Shown one piece after another: positions 24,544 to 36,000 of a DNA stretch of 64,000 bases. A program made the position numbers and the translations under genes. Location of the stretch: assembly GCF_020283565.1 (NCBI RefSeq), contig NC_060065.1, positions 47,294,409 through 47,358,408 of the forward strand. Direction: 5' to 3'. The notes beneath the pieces were generated by a model. The model was not told the origin of the DNA. It saw only the letters and a list, made by a program, of their open reading frames with translations, and did no database searches. Origin of the DNA: Trifolium pratense. Lineage: Eukaryota; Streptophyta; Magnoliopsida; Fabales; Fabaceae. Position 1 is the first letter of the stretch. Each line of letters opens with the position of its first letter.

Positions 24544-27500
24544 ATGGACCCATGGCTCGACGATCTCACCGACGACCTTCAAAGCCTAAGCTTCGCCTCC
24601 ACAACCACCACCAACGCCGACATCAAACGAAGCACAAGCTTCGGTTCCACCACAACCGCCTCAACCTCCGCTCATCTCTCAAATCGATCCCTAAATCCGC
24701 CAATCACCAAACATCACGCTCCTTTATCCGACCCTCGCTGGTCCGCCATTCACCGGATCCGATCAGAATCACCTTCTCGTCACATCCTTCCGTCTGACCT
24801 TCGATTCTCCCGCCGTCTCGGTTCCGGTGATATTAGTTCTGTTTATCTTGCTGAACTTAATGACGACGGGAAAATTCCAGCGATGTTCGCGGCGAAAGTG
24901 ATGGATAAGAAGGAGTTAGTTAGTAGAAGTAAAGAAGGAAGAGCGAAAACGGAGAGAGAAATACTTGAATCTCTTGATCATCCTTTTTTGCCTACTCTTT
25001 ATGCTACTATTGATGCTGCCAAATGGCTTTGTCTTTTGACGGAGTTTTGTCCCGGCGGTGATCTTCATGTTCTCCGGCAACGGCAGCCAAATAAACGGTT
25101 CCCTGAATCCGCCGTCAGGTCCGTAATTCACCATTTTATTTATTTTTATTTATTTTTGAATTTTTTTATGTTGATTTATGAGAGTTTTTTTATAAGCAAA
25201 TTGTTAATGTTATGTTAGTTTTTCTCATTAACAGAACTTGAACCCTAAACCTTAAACTCCAACCTGTTGAACTATTCATCCCACCTGTCTCTCTCGATTA
25301 ATGAGAGTGACTTAATGTGCGAAAGTGATTATTGAAACAACGAGAGAGGATGGGATCGGGTGCGGGAATGTGTAGAGGAACCGTTTGTGGAAATCTTAGA
25401 AGTGAGTAGAACCGTTATCGTAACTTTCATTCATAACAGAACGAATGAAAATATGAAAGTGACGGTTATTTTATTCATGCTTGTTTTGTAGGCTCCATAA
25501 ACCACCATTCCCATTCCCATTCCTCCGTTTTCCTCTTTTGATATGCGTGGGACCCACCTTAGGTCACCCTCATTTGCCTGCTTATTATGGAGTAAATTGT
25601 AGTAAATTGTCAAATACACCCTGAAATTTTAAAATTTGTTAAATATCCTCATGAAATTTGGAAATAGACAAATAGTCCCTGAAATTTTAAAAAGTCAATT
25701 AAATTATCTCCTAACGTGGATTCTGTGGAGTGGAATTTAAGGAAAGTATTTGACGAATTTTAAAATTTCAGGGTGTATTTGATGTTTACTCTCTTATTAT
25801 GTTTATATTTACAGAAGTATTTTTTTTTTTTATAAAAATGTTAAATGGTGTCTCCATATTAATGGTCAAGTAAATAAAAATGGTAATGTATTATTTTTTT
25901 TGTCTCGCTAACATGTGTCCTTACGGCTATGTGCCCTATTCCCAGGAAACATGTTAAAAATTTAAAAGTAGAAATATTTTCTTAAATTTTGTGTAATTAA
26001 TTTGTAATTAAATTTAAAAAATGAATTAATTGTATGAATTATTATGATAAAATATTTCCTTTTTTAAATCACTAACATGCAGCCTTTCCCAATAATTTAT
26101 CATCCGACTTAAAAAATCATTAGTCTCTATAATTATATTTCATAATATAATATACCCGATTCACACAAATAAATCGCACAAGGGCCATGATTGAATGCCA
26201 AAATTAAATTTTGCCAGTTAAAAATTGGTTGTTTGATGGATTGATGATTGATCCAATAATTCTGGTATAATAATTATTCATTTTTTTATAGACGGTATAA
26301 TAATTATTCATTACTTCTTGGAGTAGTTCTCTTCAGTAAATGTTGATGCTCCTCTGATTAATGTTATAAATAAATAAGTAAATTGTTTCTTTAATTTATT
26401 GAAAAATTAATATATCTAATTTATATTATTCATCAAAAATATATTATTATTTTTTCAATAATAAAGAGAGTATACTGTACTAACATTAAAACAAATTCTT
26501 TATAGCAGCGATCAAAGAGAGTACTACGTCTACATGTACTAGTATCTAATTTTTGTACTCCATAGTCCGAATATTATTTTCCAATAAATAGAGTATACTA
26601 GTAGTGTCTAATAGTAGTAGCTAGTGAGTACTAACATTAAGGTCATTGGTCAACATAAAATTAAATTTTGACGTGTCTTTCTAGCTTTGGCTTACTTAAC
26701 CGTTCGATTCCGTGATGTGTCTGACCACGTGTGTTGGTTTATTAATTACAGTATAATAATTGGATAATCATCATTCCTTCACGTGCCTACAATTTTACGT
26801 AAAACTATATAAAGTCAAAACTCAAAACCACCAGCCATCAAAAAAAGAGGAAAAACTCAAAGCCACCCCTTCTGAGGGAAAGAAATGTAAAAAATATTAC
26901 TAGTACTTGTGTAAGGATTATCGGCAGAGTATATTATTTGTTCGACTTTCATTCATATATAATGATGTATAGTACTATTTTATAATTAATTAAAGAGAAA
27001 TGTTAAGGGTTAACATTACTAAGGAGGAGATCACTTTTTTTTTATGTGGAATCATGAGTCATGACCATCCAATTAAAACTTACATAAGAAAATAATTAAA
27101 TGAAGGGTCGATAGAAGCACTGCAATCCCTCATGTTATTTTCCAACGGGAGGTAATCTGTTCCCACATTACTCGTGTTTTAGCAAAAGAATACAAAGAAA
27201 AAATGAATGATAACTTTTAAGTGGTAAAGAACGACGCAGTTTCTCCTCTCGTGAAAATTTACACCGGAGCAGATCCTTTCTCAGTTTATGTAACTAGCAT
27301 TACTATCGTTTTAAAATTAGAGTTGGTGATAAATTTGTAGTTGAAATCATTTATGATGTGAAATTGTGTAAAACACTTACAACATCGGGTCCTACCTTTC
27401 CATTAGCTATATGCTATTGGTTTTTTTTTATTATTGAAATGAACACTTTTGATTTTATGTTACACAGTTGAAATGTTTTATTTTTTCTTTTGAAATTGCA

Positions 27501-29808
27501 AATACCTGAAAATTTTATGCTAAACATTTTTATTAAAAGATTCATTTATTTAACTTTTTAAAAAATAGAATTATAATATCTAGATGAAATGAAAATATTT
27601 TATCCTAGAACCCATAAACTTTTGCGTCATTTATGGATTATTATTTTATATATATATATATATAAATTGAATAAGAGGTTAGCACTTACCAGTGGTCCCT
27701 TATTGAGATATGCTCAACCAAAATCTGGTTCTAGTGTTTGCAGCTGTGCCATTATTTTCCTTTATTTTACAGCTTTTTCTTTGAAGTACGTACTAATTAG
27801 TCTATTTTTTCATGTTTACATGTTCTATCTTTATGGGGCCAAAAAGAAATTGGGTTCATAAAGTTGTCTTTTTCGTTACAGTTCAAGCATTTTTATTATA
27901 TTTTGTTTTTTAGCTGCATACCAACAACAATGAAAGCAAGCAAAAGCCAAGTCTTATTTCATATATGCATTTAACTCGAATTATTTATAAAAAATTATTT
28001 CCAAATAAAATTGTTTTTATTATGCTGTGCTTAGAATTGGATGAATAGTTTTTTAGTATTTCTTTGGCAAAGAATTGGATGAAGAGTTATTTTCCAGCTT
28101 TTGCTTTGTTGTCATTATTTGTATGTCTTATGTGAAACAAGCAACTTTTTGAATTAACTCTTGTGATATACATAGGGCAGTGTCAGTGACAATATTTTTC
28201 CTTTTCCATTTTGTGCGGTGAATAATTTTTATTTCATGACTTTTTGAAGCATATTTTGCGCAACATATGGGAATTTCAGTACCTAAAAACATTATTGTCA
28301 ATGTCATATAAAAACATCAAAAATATTCATATACCTAGAGGAATAGGATTATGATGTTTTTGATTTTATTTTTCTTACTAGGATTATGTCCTTGTCTGTT
28401 CCTCATGATTCCTTGGGTAGGCCTAACAACCAATATTCTTATATGCATTCTTAGGGTCATGTTGGCCAATAATTAAACCTTCCCTTAGCTTAGAGATAAC
28501 ATTATTGCAATCTTTATGCCAATTATATATAAGTATCTTCCTAACCAAAAACACATCATGTCACAAATGCAAAGACTTACTCACAAACAATGATTTTGAG
28601 ATAATTAACTATGACATTGGACTCAAGTGGTTCATGAGCTCCCTCAGGACGAATTGTTCGGAAGAATTCGATTTTGATTCCTAGTGGAAACAGTTTTTAG
28701 CTAGACACCTCGCAGCTGAATTCTGGATTACCAACCCCCTTTCTTAGAAACCAGGGAGTTAAAGCTAAAAACGAAAAAAGATTTTGAGATAATCTAAGGT
28801 TGAAATTCTTGCTAAAATAAAACAATGTTTGATGAAACTTTATTTACTGGCCGAACTCTGGATTATTAGCGTTCTTTTTCCTTGTCAGCTGGAAAATTAA
28901 GACAAAATTTATGTGACAAATGCAAACTAGTAGTACTACTCTAGATTTGGCCGTTTAGTTAATGCTAATTAACTCTTAATTATCTCTTTTTTTTTCACAG
29001 ATTCTATGCATCAGAGGTGCTGATGGCACTTGAATACCTTCACATGTTGGGAATAGTATACCGTGATCTCAAGCCAGAGAATGTGTTAGTAAGATCAGAT
29101 GGCCATATAATGCTCACAGACTTTGATCTCTCATTAAAATGTGATGCTGCTGATTCAACACCAGCTCAGATAATAATCTCAAGTCAAAACTCTCCACAAG
29201 TAGTCCCACAAAAATATCCCCACACTGGATCCTCTCAATTCGCCTCATCTTCATGCATAATACCTAATTGTATTGTCCCAGCAGTGTCTTGTTTCCAACC
29301 AAAACGCAAACGAAAGAAGAAACAAAACCAGTTTAATGGGCCTGAGTTTGTTGCTGAGCCTATTGATGTTAGATCCATGTCATTTGTTGGGACACATGAA
29401 TACTTGGCTCCTGAGATAGTGTCTGGTGAAGGACATGGTAGTGCTGTGGATTGGTGGACCTTAGGAATATTTATATTTGAATTATTTTATGGTGTTACGC
29501 CTTTTAGAGGCTTGGATAATGAATTAACTCTAGCAAATATTGTGGCTCGAGCTTTGGAGTTCCCAAAGGAACCTACCGTGCCAGCCACGGTAAAAGATCT
29601 TATCTCACAGTTATTGGTTAAGGATCCAGCTAGGAGATTAGGATCAATAATGGGGGCTTCTACAATCAAACACCACTCGTTTTTTCAAGGTGTGAATTGG
29701 GCATTGTTAAGGTGTACAACTCCACCTTATGTTCCACCACCTTATAGTAAAGATAAAGATGATTTATCTGATGATAGTTGTCCACAAACTCCTATTGATT
29801 ATTATTGA
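24544..29808 (+). CDS. WAG2: WAG1/WAG2-type AGCVIII serine/threonine protein kinase, 2 exons
   Basis: Exons 24544-25118 and 29001-29808 join with GT/AG (AG|A = Arg192) to give 460 residues. The N-terminus ([16 protein letters not shown]) and C-terminus ([13 protein letters not shown]) match my recollection of Arabidopsis WAG kinases, relatives of PINOID that phosphorylate PIN auxin carriers. Visible are the glycine loop (GSGDISSV, 93-100), ATP lysine K118 in FAAKVM, helix-C Glu about 137, the catalytic loop YRDLKPEN (212-219, D214) and DFD at 232-234, the plant AGCVIII variant of DFG. An insertion of about 80 residues with a basic run (RKRKKK near 294-299) precedes the activation loop [14 protein letters not shown] (317-330). 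All catalytic residues are intact. The family is clear; WAG1 versus WAG2 is not decided. The 3.9-kb intron is unusually large here. Confidence 0.93.
25590..25792. mobile_element. MULE-type MITE inside the WAG-like kinase intron
   Basis: The 203-bp foldback has termini GAGTAAATTG and TTTACTC(T), with the inner words CAAATACACCCTGAAATTTT and their inverse near the right end. A perfect 9-bp TSD, CTTATTATG, lies at 25581-25589 and 25793-25801. No coding capacity. It interrupts intron 1 about 470 bp after the donor. Confidence 0.75.
26726..26814 (+). promoter_or_regulatory. Promoter-like cluster within the kinase intron (two G-boxes and a TATA box)
   Basis: CACGTG occurs at 26726-26731 and 26780-26785, followed by CTATATAAAG at 26805-26814. 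Spacing and order match a plant RNA polymerase II promoter pointing right. Downstream there is no convincing ORF before the second kinase exon at 29001. It could drive an intronic non-coding RNA or a shortened kinase transcript, or be chance in A+T-rich DNA. Confidence 0.35.
28606..28775 (+). mobile_element. SINE-like copy in the kinase intron
   Basis: Same word order as the copy at 4620-4785: GGACTCAAGTGGTTCATGAG, GACGAATTGTTCGG, TAGTGGAAACAGTTTTTAGC, AACTC/AATTCTGGATTA and a closing AGTTAAAGC. It lies 225-395 bp upstream of the exon 2 acceptor. Family assignment rests on the two copies only. Confidence 0.45.
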
Positions 29809-31352
29809 TGACAATAAAAGGAATTTGGATCGGCCATGGGATACTACTGCATTCACGTATTCAGGACATCAATGACCGTTGGATCAAACATAGACGATCT
29901 AAAAGAATGTCGATATTTATGTTCATTTTATTATTAGACAGTCTGATCTTGATCAAACGTTCATAGATGTCCCTAATGCATGAATGCATGGAGATATGAC
30001 TGCAGGGGAGCCGAATCTCAATACAAGGAGGAAAAGTACAGTTAGCTAGCTAGTTTAAGGAAATTCAATTATAGGAGTATTTATCTTTTTTATTTATATT
30101 TTATTTCTTCTCCGTTAAGTTAATTTGTCACCATACTATTGTCTTTATAATTTAAGAGGCTTGAATAGAGAAATGTAATTGTCAACCAAACTATGTTAAT
30201 TGAGCATGTTGACAAATTAAATTAATGAGTGCTCTGCTCAAGTAGAGCGATACGTACCATATGCAGATAGGTTTGGTGAATTATATAATATAGCTGGCAA
30301 AAGCAGTAGCACATGATTTTAATAATATTTTGTTGAGTTTTTTAGTTATATTAATAAATGGGGCTGCAATTCACTAATGTCAAACAAAGATAGCATTGAA
30401 ATGTAGCATGAGACAAATTATGTAGAAACAATGATATTGACTTAGGAAGAGCATGAATGAACGAGAAAACCGCTGGCACCTTGTGGCTATTTCTATTTGT
30501 GTACAAAACCATGTCAATTTCTGTTTTTTATTTGTGGCCCTTTTTTATTTGTGGAAGAACATGCATCCAACCACGTGGAAATGTCGTGTGTTGCGTGCAC
30601 AAGACAACCGTGGGGTTTGGTTGTAGCCACTAGCTTGTGAGAAGTGAGAGTGATGATAACCACCCTTCATTTTCAGATTCTGATCATTTAGAAACATTTT
30701 GTTCTGTCTGATTGACTTTGAGTATTGCTATACATTCCATTTCTAATAGATTTGCTTAAGATTGAACTTCCTCCAAAGCATGTGCAGACACAAACTTGAT
30801 ATGAGATGGACGAGGACGAGTGAAAGACACTCACACATGTTGGACACATGATAAACTTAATTCTAGAGTATGTACTTCAAAGGTGTACACATTAAACTTT
30901 AGGTTTCATTTGCACACACCACTATATGCAATAGGCTGTTCATAAAGTTTATAGGATGTTTTTCTTCACCCACTCTTTTTTACTTGAAGAGGAAATGAAA
31001 TGTATATCAAATCGAGTTTTATATACGACTATTAAGCCATTCACACAAGATCAAATCCATCAATTATTTAATGAATTTAAAAGGTCAATTGTCTCTTAAA
31101 AAAAAGGATCGGATGTAGTACCTTTTTTTGGTCAAGTAGTTTAATGATTAATAATCCACCCTTAAAATGAATAGGCAAATTGTTTGAGTTCAAATCTCAA
31201 TTCCTGCATATATAATACGATATTATTGTCAATTTAGTTGAGCTTACGGGGACTACACTAAATTATACTTACCCAACCTATATGTATTTCGCTCCATTAA
31301 TATAAAATTTGCAACTCTCGAGCAAGTTACACATTTGTAAAAGAAAAGTAAT
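29809..31352. other. 3' UTR of the kinase gene and intergenic DNA
   Basis: The first few hundred bases after the stop codon are likely 3' UTR; an AATAAA-like word occurs at about 29812-29818 (ACAATAAAAG). Beyond about 30300 no gene is recognised. A SINE-like word set (AAGTAGTTTAATGATTAATA, GAGTTCAAATCTC) is near 31130-31200. Confidence 0.45.
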
Positions 31353-31371
31353 TTCAACACTCGTATTTTTT

Positions 31372-32277
31372 TTGTTTGGTACAATAGAGGGTAAAACCCA
31401 AGAAAGAAAGAAACTACTCCAAAATATCATCAAATAGAATTTGTTGCAGCTCACTCAGAGCCGTCTCCAAAATGATCAAATTCAAATGATCCACCATAGT
31501 GCTAGAGTTAGCAAGCTAATCAGCACTCCGATTTCCTTCGCGTCAGTTATGGTTGATTCACACGTGCCACTTCATTTTTAGCAGCTTCATGATACGTTGA
31601 ACTAAAATAGGGATATTCCCATTAAACTTGAAATTGTCAGAGATCATGTCAATCAATATCTTTGAGTCACTTTCCACTATAAGATGAGAAATATGTTCCC
31701 TCCAAACCATGTACAAACCCAAGTACAAACCCCACATCTCAGCATGTAATGCATCACAAGTTCCAATCTTCTTGGTGTGGCCTTTAATCCATCTACCATC
31801 TGAATCTCAAAAAAGACCACCGCAACCATCGCTGCTGAGTTTGACCCATCCATCGCTTGATCGCTTCTATCCTATGTAGATAATGTCCTTCAATTTAGAC
31901 CCTATGTGGAGAGACTTCTTTTTGGAGTCTTCAATATCTTTAATGAATCTTTGGATCAATAAAGTTGGATTATTCGGCCGTCTGAAGTCAGCTTCAAAGA
32001 TAGTTTTATTTCTCCACTTCCATAAATACCAGCATGTCGTCATGAAGGTGGTTTGTCAATTGTCATCTAGATATGCTCGTCCCTACCTCTTTCCTATTAA
32101 TGTTACATAAAAACCAGTCCCTTCAATCAAAGGAAAAGAAATTAGTTATAAAACTAGAAGGCACAATATGAAGCCATACCCGAGTGGCGTGAATGCAGTC
32201 ACAAAGCACATAAAGGACAGTTTCATCTTCATTCCCACAACATGGGCAAGTAGGAGAGATTCCACTACCCCATCTAC
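31372..32277 (-). mobile_element. 5'-truncated LINE copy (zinc-knuckle and RNase H part) with TSD
   Basis: Read on the minus strand, 32270-32160 gives ISPTCPCCGNEDETVLYVLC, the zf-RVT region of plant L1-type LINEs. Then 31870-31440 gives GHTKKIGTCDALHAEMWGLY and HLIVESDSKILIDMI, the RNase H-like C-terminal domain, with several stops and shifts. The poly(A) end is at the left (T-tract at 31366-31373). The insertion is flanked by a 19-bp repeat with one difference (TTCAACACTC(G/A)TATTTTTT at 31353-31371 and about 32279-32297). No reverse transcriptase core remains, so the copy is dead. Confidence 0.85.
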
Positions 32278-32834
32278 TTCAACACTCATATTTTTTAATT
32301 ACTTGAAACATGTTATAATTCCAATATTAATTTGGTTCATTCAAGAGAGATATTTTAATGTTCTGCATTATTTTTTATCATTTGAGTTGTACTTACGAAA
32401 CTTCTTTTACTTTCATAAATGATTCCAGATGTGAACAAACCTAACTACAATTAGAAATCTTAACTTCTTTTACTTACAATATTCATAATGAAGTGACTTA
32501 GATAGCTCAACTGATTTGAACTAAGAGTTCAGATAATGAAATATTCAGGGTTCAAACTTTGAAACTACTAATCTAACAAAAAATTATTAATTATTAATTA
32601 TTAACTATGACATTTTAAAGAAAACTAATTGAGTAATTAATTCATAATTGACTAACTAAAGTAACAAACACTAACTATCCTAACAAAATCATGTAAGAAA
32701 AATGGGGTGCAAAAAGTATCTATTTGTATTGGGTTGGCCAAAAAGAAGTTGGTTTACCAAAGTATAGCCCAACCCAACCCAATACTCATTGTCGGTTTAT
32801 CAAAACGGAATAATTATCAAAACGACACAGCATT

Positions 32835-32842
32835 TAGGGTTT
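32835..32842 (+). promoter_or_regulatory. Telo-box-like motif upstream of CYP71
   Basis: TAGGGTTT (AAACCCTA on the other strand) sits about 175 bp before the start codon, in a region otherwise lacking a TATA box and followed by a pyrimidine-rich leader. Telo-boxes are common near the starts of plant housekeeping genes; the role here is inferred. Confidence 0.35.
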
Positions 32843-33015
32843 TTACGCAAATTCTCACTTCACTCACTCTTTCAATTACAATAAGCTTCTTCTGTTTCTT
32901 CAATTTCCATATTCATCGCATAATCTTATAACTTCTTCATCCAATTTATTCACTTCAAATAATTTAATCATTTTTCTACATAGTTGAAACACTCTCTTCT
33001 TAATTCAATACGATA

Positions 33016-36000
33016 ATGGCGGAGGAGCATGATAATGGCGCGAATGTAAGCGAAGATGAACCCTTAGTTGGACCCGGTCCAGCTCCTCGTGCTCGACCCA
33101 AACGACCTCTTCAATTCGAACAAGCTTATCTCGATGCTTTACCTTCCGCTAATATGTAAGTAATTGCTGTTAATCTCTTATTCTTTTAGTCGTAGAGACT
33201 CTAGATTTTGAATTAGGGTTTGTGTTTGATCAATTAGGAGAATTTGAAATTTGAAACTATAGCAATGGATTCACTATGTTCAGGAAAATGTATGCAGTTA
33301 AATTAGCATCTTTAAGGACCTGTTTGGGTTGTTGGCTTTTACATGATACGCACTTTGTGACACTGTTTGGGAGAACTAATGAAGATAGTTTATGATGTGT
33401 TAAAAAGCTGTTTTTTTTTTAAGCTTATTTTGGCTCGAAATAGCGGATAGCTTATAAGTTAGTTTATAGCGAATAACTAACAAACTAGTTTATAGCTTAT
33501 AGAGGATAAACTAGCTGATTGAATTTGTAGTGTTTGGTAAAGTTAGCGGTTGAGCTAGGTTGTAGATATGAAATAACATAAAGAAGGTATGTTTGATTAA
33601 TATTTAATTTTTTTCATGTAAGATGACAAGGGTAAAATTGAGAGAAAAAATGATACCGATAGGACTGATAATCCAATAGAATCAAGTGATTCTATGGCAG
33701 AATTACAGTATACGTTTGAATGATAAAGTGACTACTAAAATCATGCATAATTCCCTACTGAACATTCTTTCCTCTTATAACCAGCAGATCCCTTTTCTCT
33801 TTCCCCCATGCCACCTGTCTCTATTCATGCTTTTCCCACTAAGTTAGATACAGCTCTAGTGAGAATGCTAATCCACTGCACCTCTCTGTCCCTCCTTACG
33901 CTATAAACTTTTAGCATTAAATAAGATAATTGAATTAGTTTATCAAAATAAGCTATAAACTAGTAAAAATAAGCTATAAGTTCGTGAAAAAAAGAAGTTG
34001 CCAAACAAGTATTTTTTTTGTCATATGAGCTTATAAGCTATAAGCTCAAAATTTGGGCATTGCCAAACAGAGCCTTTCTCATAAGCTCTCCAAGATAAGT
34101 TATGAAAACAACTTATTGGTTATACGATGACAATTTAAGTTTGTTTTATCTCTTGTTATAGAAGTAGAAAATAGAAATAGCTCAAACATTAGCACATATC
34201 ATGATAAGCGCTTATGCTATAAGCTGTAAATTTAAGTTTTTTTTATTGAAACAGGGGCTAAGTGTGTATGAAAACGTAAGAGTAATGGAAATGGAAATTG
34301 GATGTTTATTATTTGTTTGGTTTTATAGGTACGAGAAAAGCTATATGCATCGTGATGTCGTTACGCATGTTGCTGTTTCGTCTGCAGAGTTTTTCATTAC
34401 TGGAAGTGCAGATGGTATATTGTGTTCTGATTGTCATTTCTGCAATTGTATTATGTTTTTTGAGTTTGAGTGACTAATATTAGTGATTAATTTGGATTTT
34501 TTTGCCAGTCATGAGTAGACTGCTGCAGATTACTTTAAGCAACCGATATAATGTAGTGACCTTTTTTTTTTTTTTTTATGTAATGAACTTGTGATCTTAT
34601 TAGCTGCTACTTTTACTATTAGAGATTTAATTTTTTTGCACTGATGGTGTAAAGTTGTTTTACATATGTATCAAATCATACCTAATCGATATTTGTAGAG
34701 ATATTTTAGGAATTAACTTTAAAAAGTCCCATCATGGAGTAATTTGATACAAGTTTGAAAAAATTACACTTTCAATGTATACAAATTAAATCCTTACTAT
34801 TAATCAAAAAAATAAAAATTAAATCCTTACTATTATCTATATTTTGTTGTTTTTTTGTTAAAAAATTTACATGCTATAACATTTGTAGTGTGAACAAAGG
34901 TGTAATATTTGTCTCTTTTGGAATAATAACATAATGTTATATCTCTTTGTGTGGTTTACTTCTGTTGTCAGGGCATTTGAAGTTTTGGAAGAAAAGGCCT
35001 ATTGGTATTGAGTTTGCAAAACACTTTAGATCTCATCTTGGTCCTATTGAAGGTCTAGCTGTAAGTTCATTAACCTGACACAATCTTTTTGCTTGTAAAC
35101 AGTAAAGTCATGTATGATTTAATTGGTTGTTTCTTCAATTCTATGATATATGATATTATCCTTTGTAGTCAATGGCAGATAAGTGGCCAACTCAAAAAAC
35201 ACTATAGTGGCATATTGGGTTGTGGTATGGATCGAACAGTTGAAGTTTAAGGACTAGAATAGAATAATATTACACATGTAAAAGCTCGAGAATAGAAGAA
35301 TACACAAAATTAAAGACCTTCGTAAATCATAACTAATAATCAATGTTCATTGTTACCAACATCCAAACTCTATATAAATCAAATTAGTTTAAAGGTGCAA
35401 TGAACAAAATGCAAATAAAAAGTAGGGGGAGTGGCTATGAATTTGAGGGAACATTCATGCTTTTGTATAGTGCCTAGGGGCCCCTACAGCTGCTATTGAC
35501 TATTGAAAGTATAGTTATACTTAGTACTTAAGTATTTTTGTTTTCATAATATTGTTGTGCTTGTCATCAACCATGACTTATTTCAGCTACGCAGGTTAGT
35601 ATTGATGGTCTGCTTTGCTGTACAATATCAAATGACCGTTCTGTAAAAGTATACGATGTAGTCAACTTTGATATGATGGTGATGATTCGGTTGCCATACA
35701 TTCCTGGTGCTATTGAATGGGTTTATAATCAAGGGGATGTCAAAGCTAGGCTTGCTATTAGCGATAGGAACTCATCTTTTGTTCACATCTATGATGCACG
35801 ATCTGGTTCAAATGATCCAATCATCTCCAAAGAGGTGCCAATTCTAAATTACCTATACTGTAACTGAGCTTTCAAAATGCATTAGCTTTTATTTACTATT
35901 TTATGTGTTATTTCTTTTCAAAATATAATTACAAATATTTTCATTCTTTTCTCCTTCATTCAGATTCATATGGGTCCTATTAAAGTTATGAAGTTCAACC

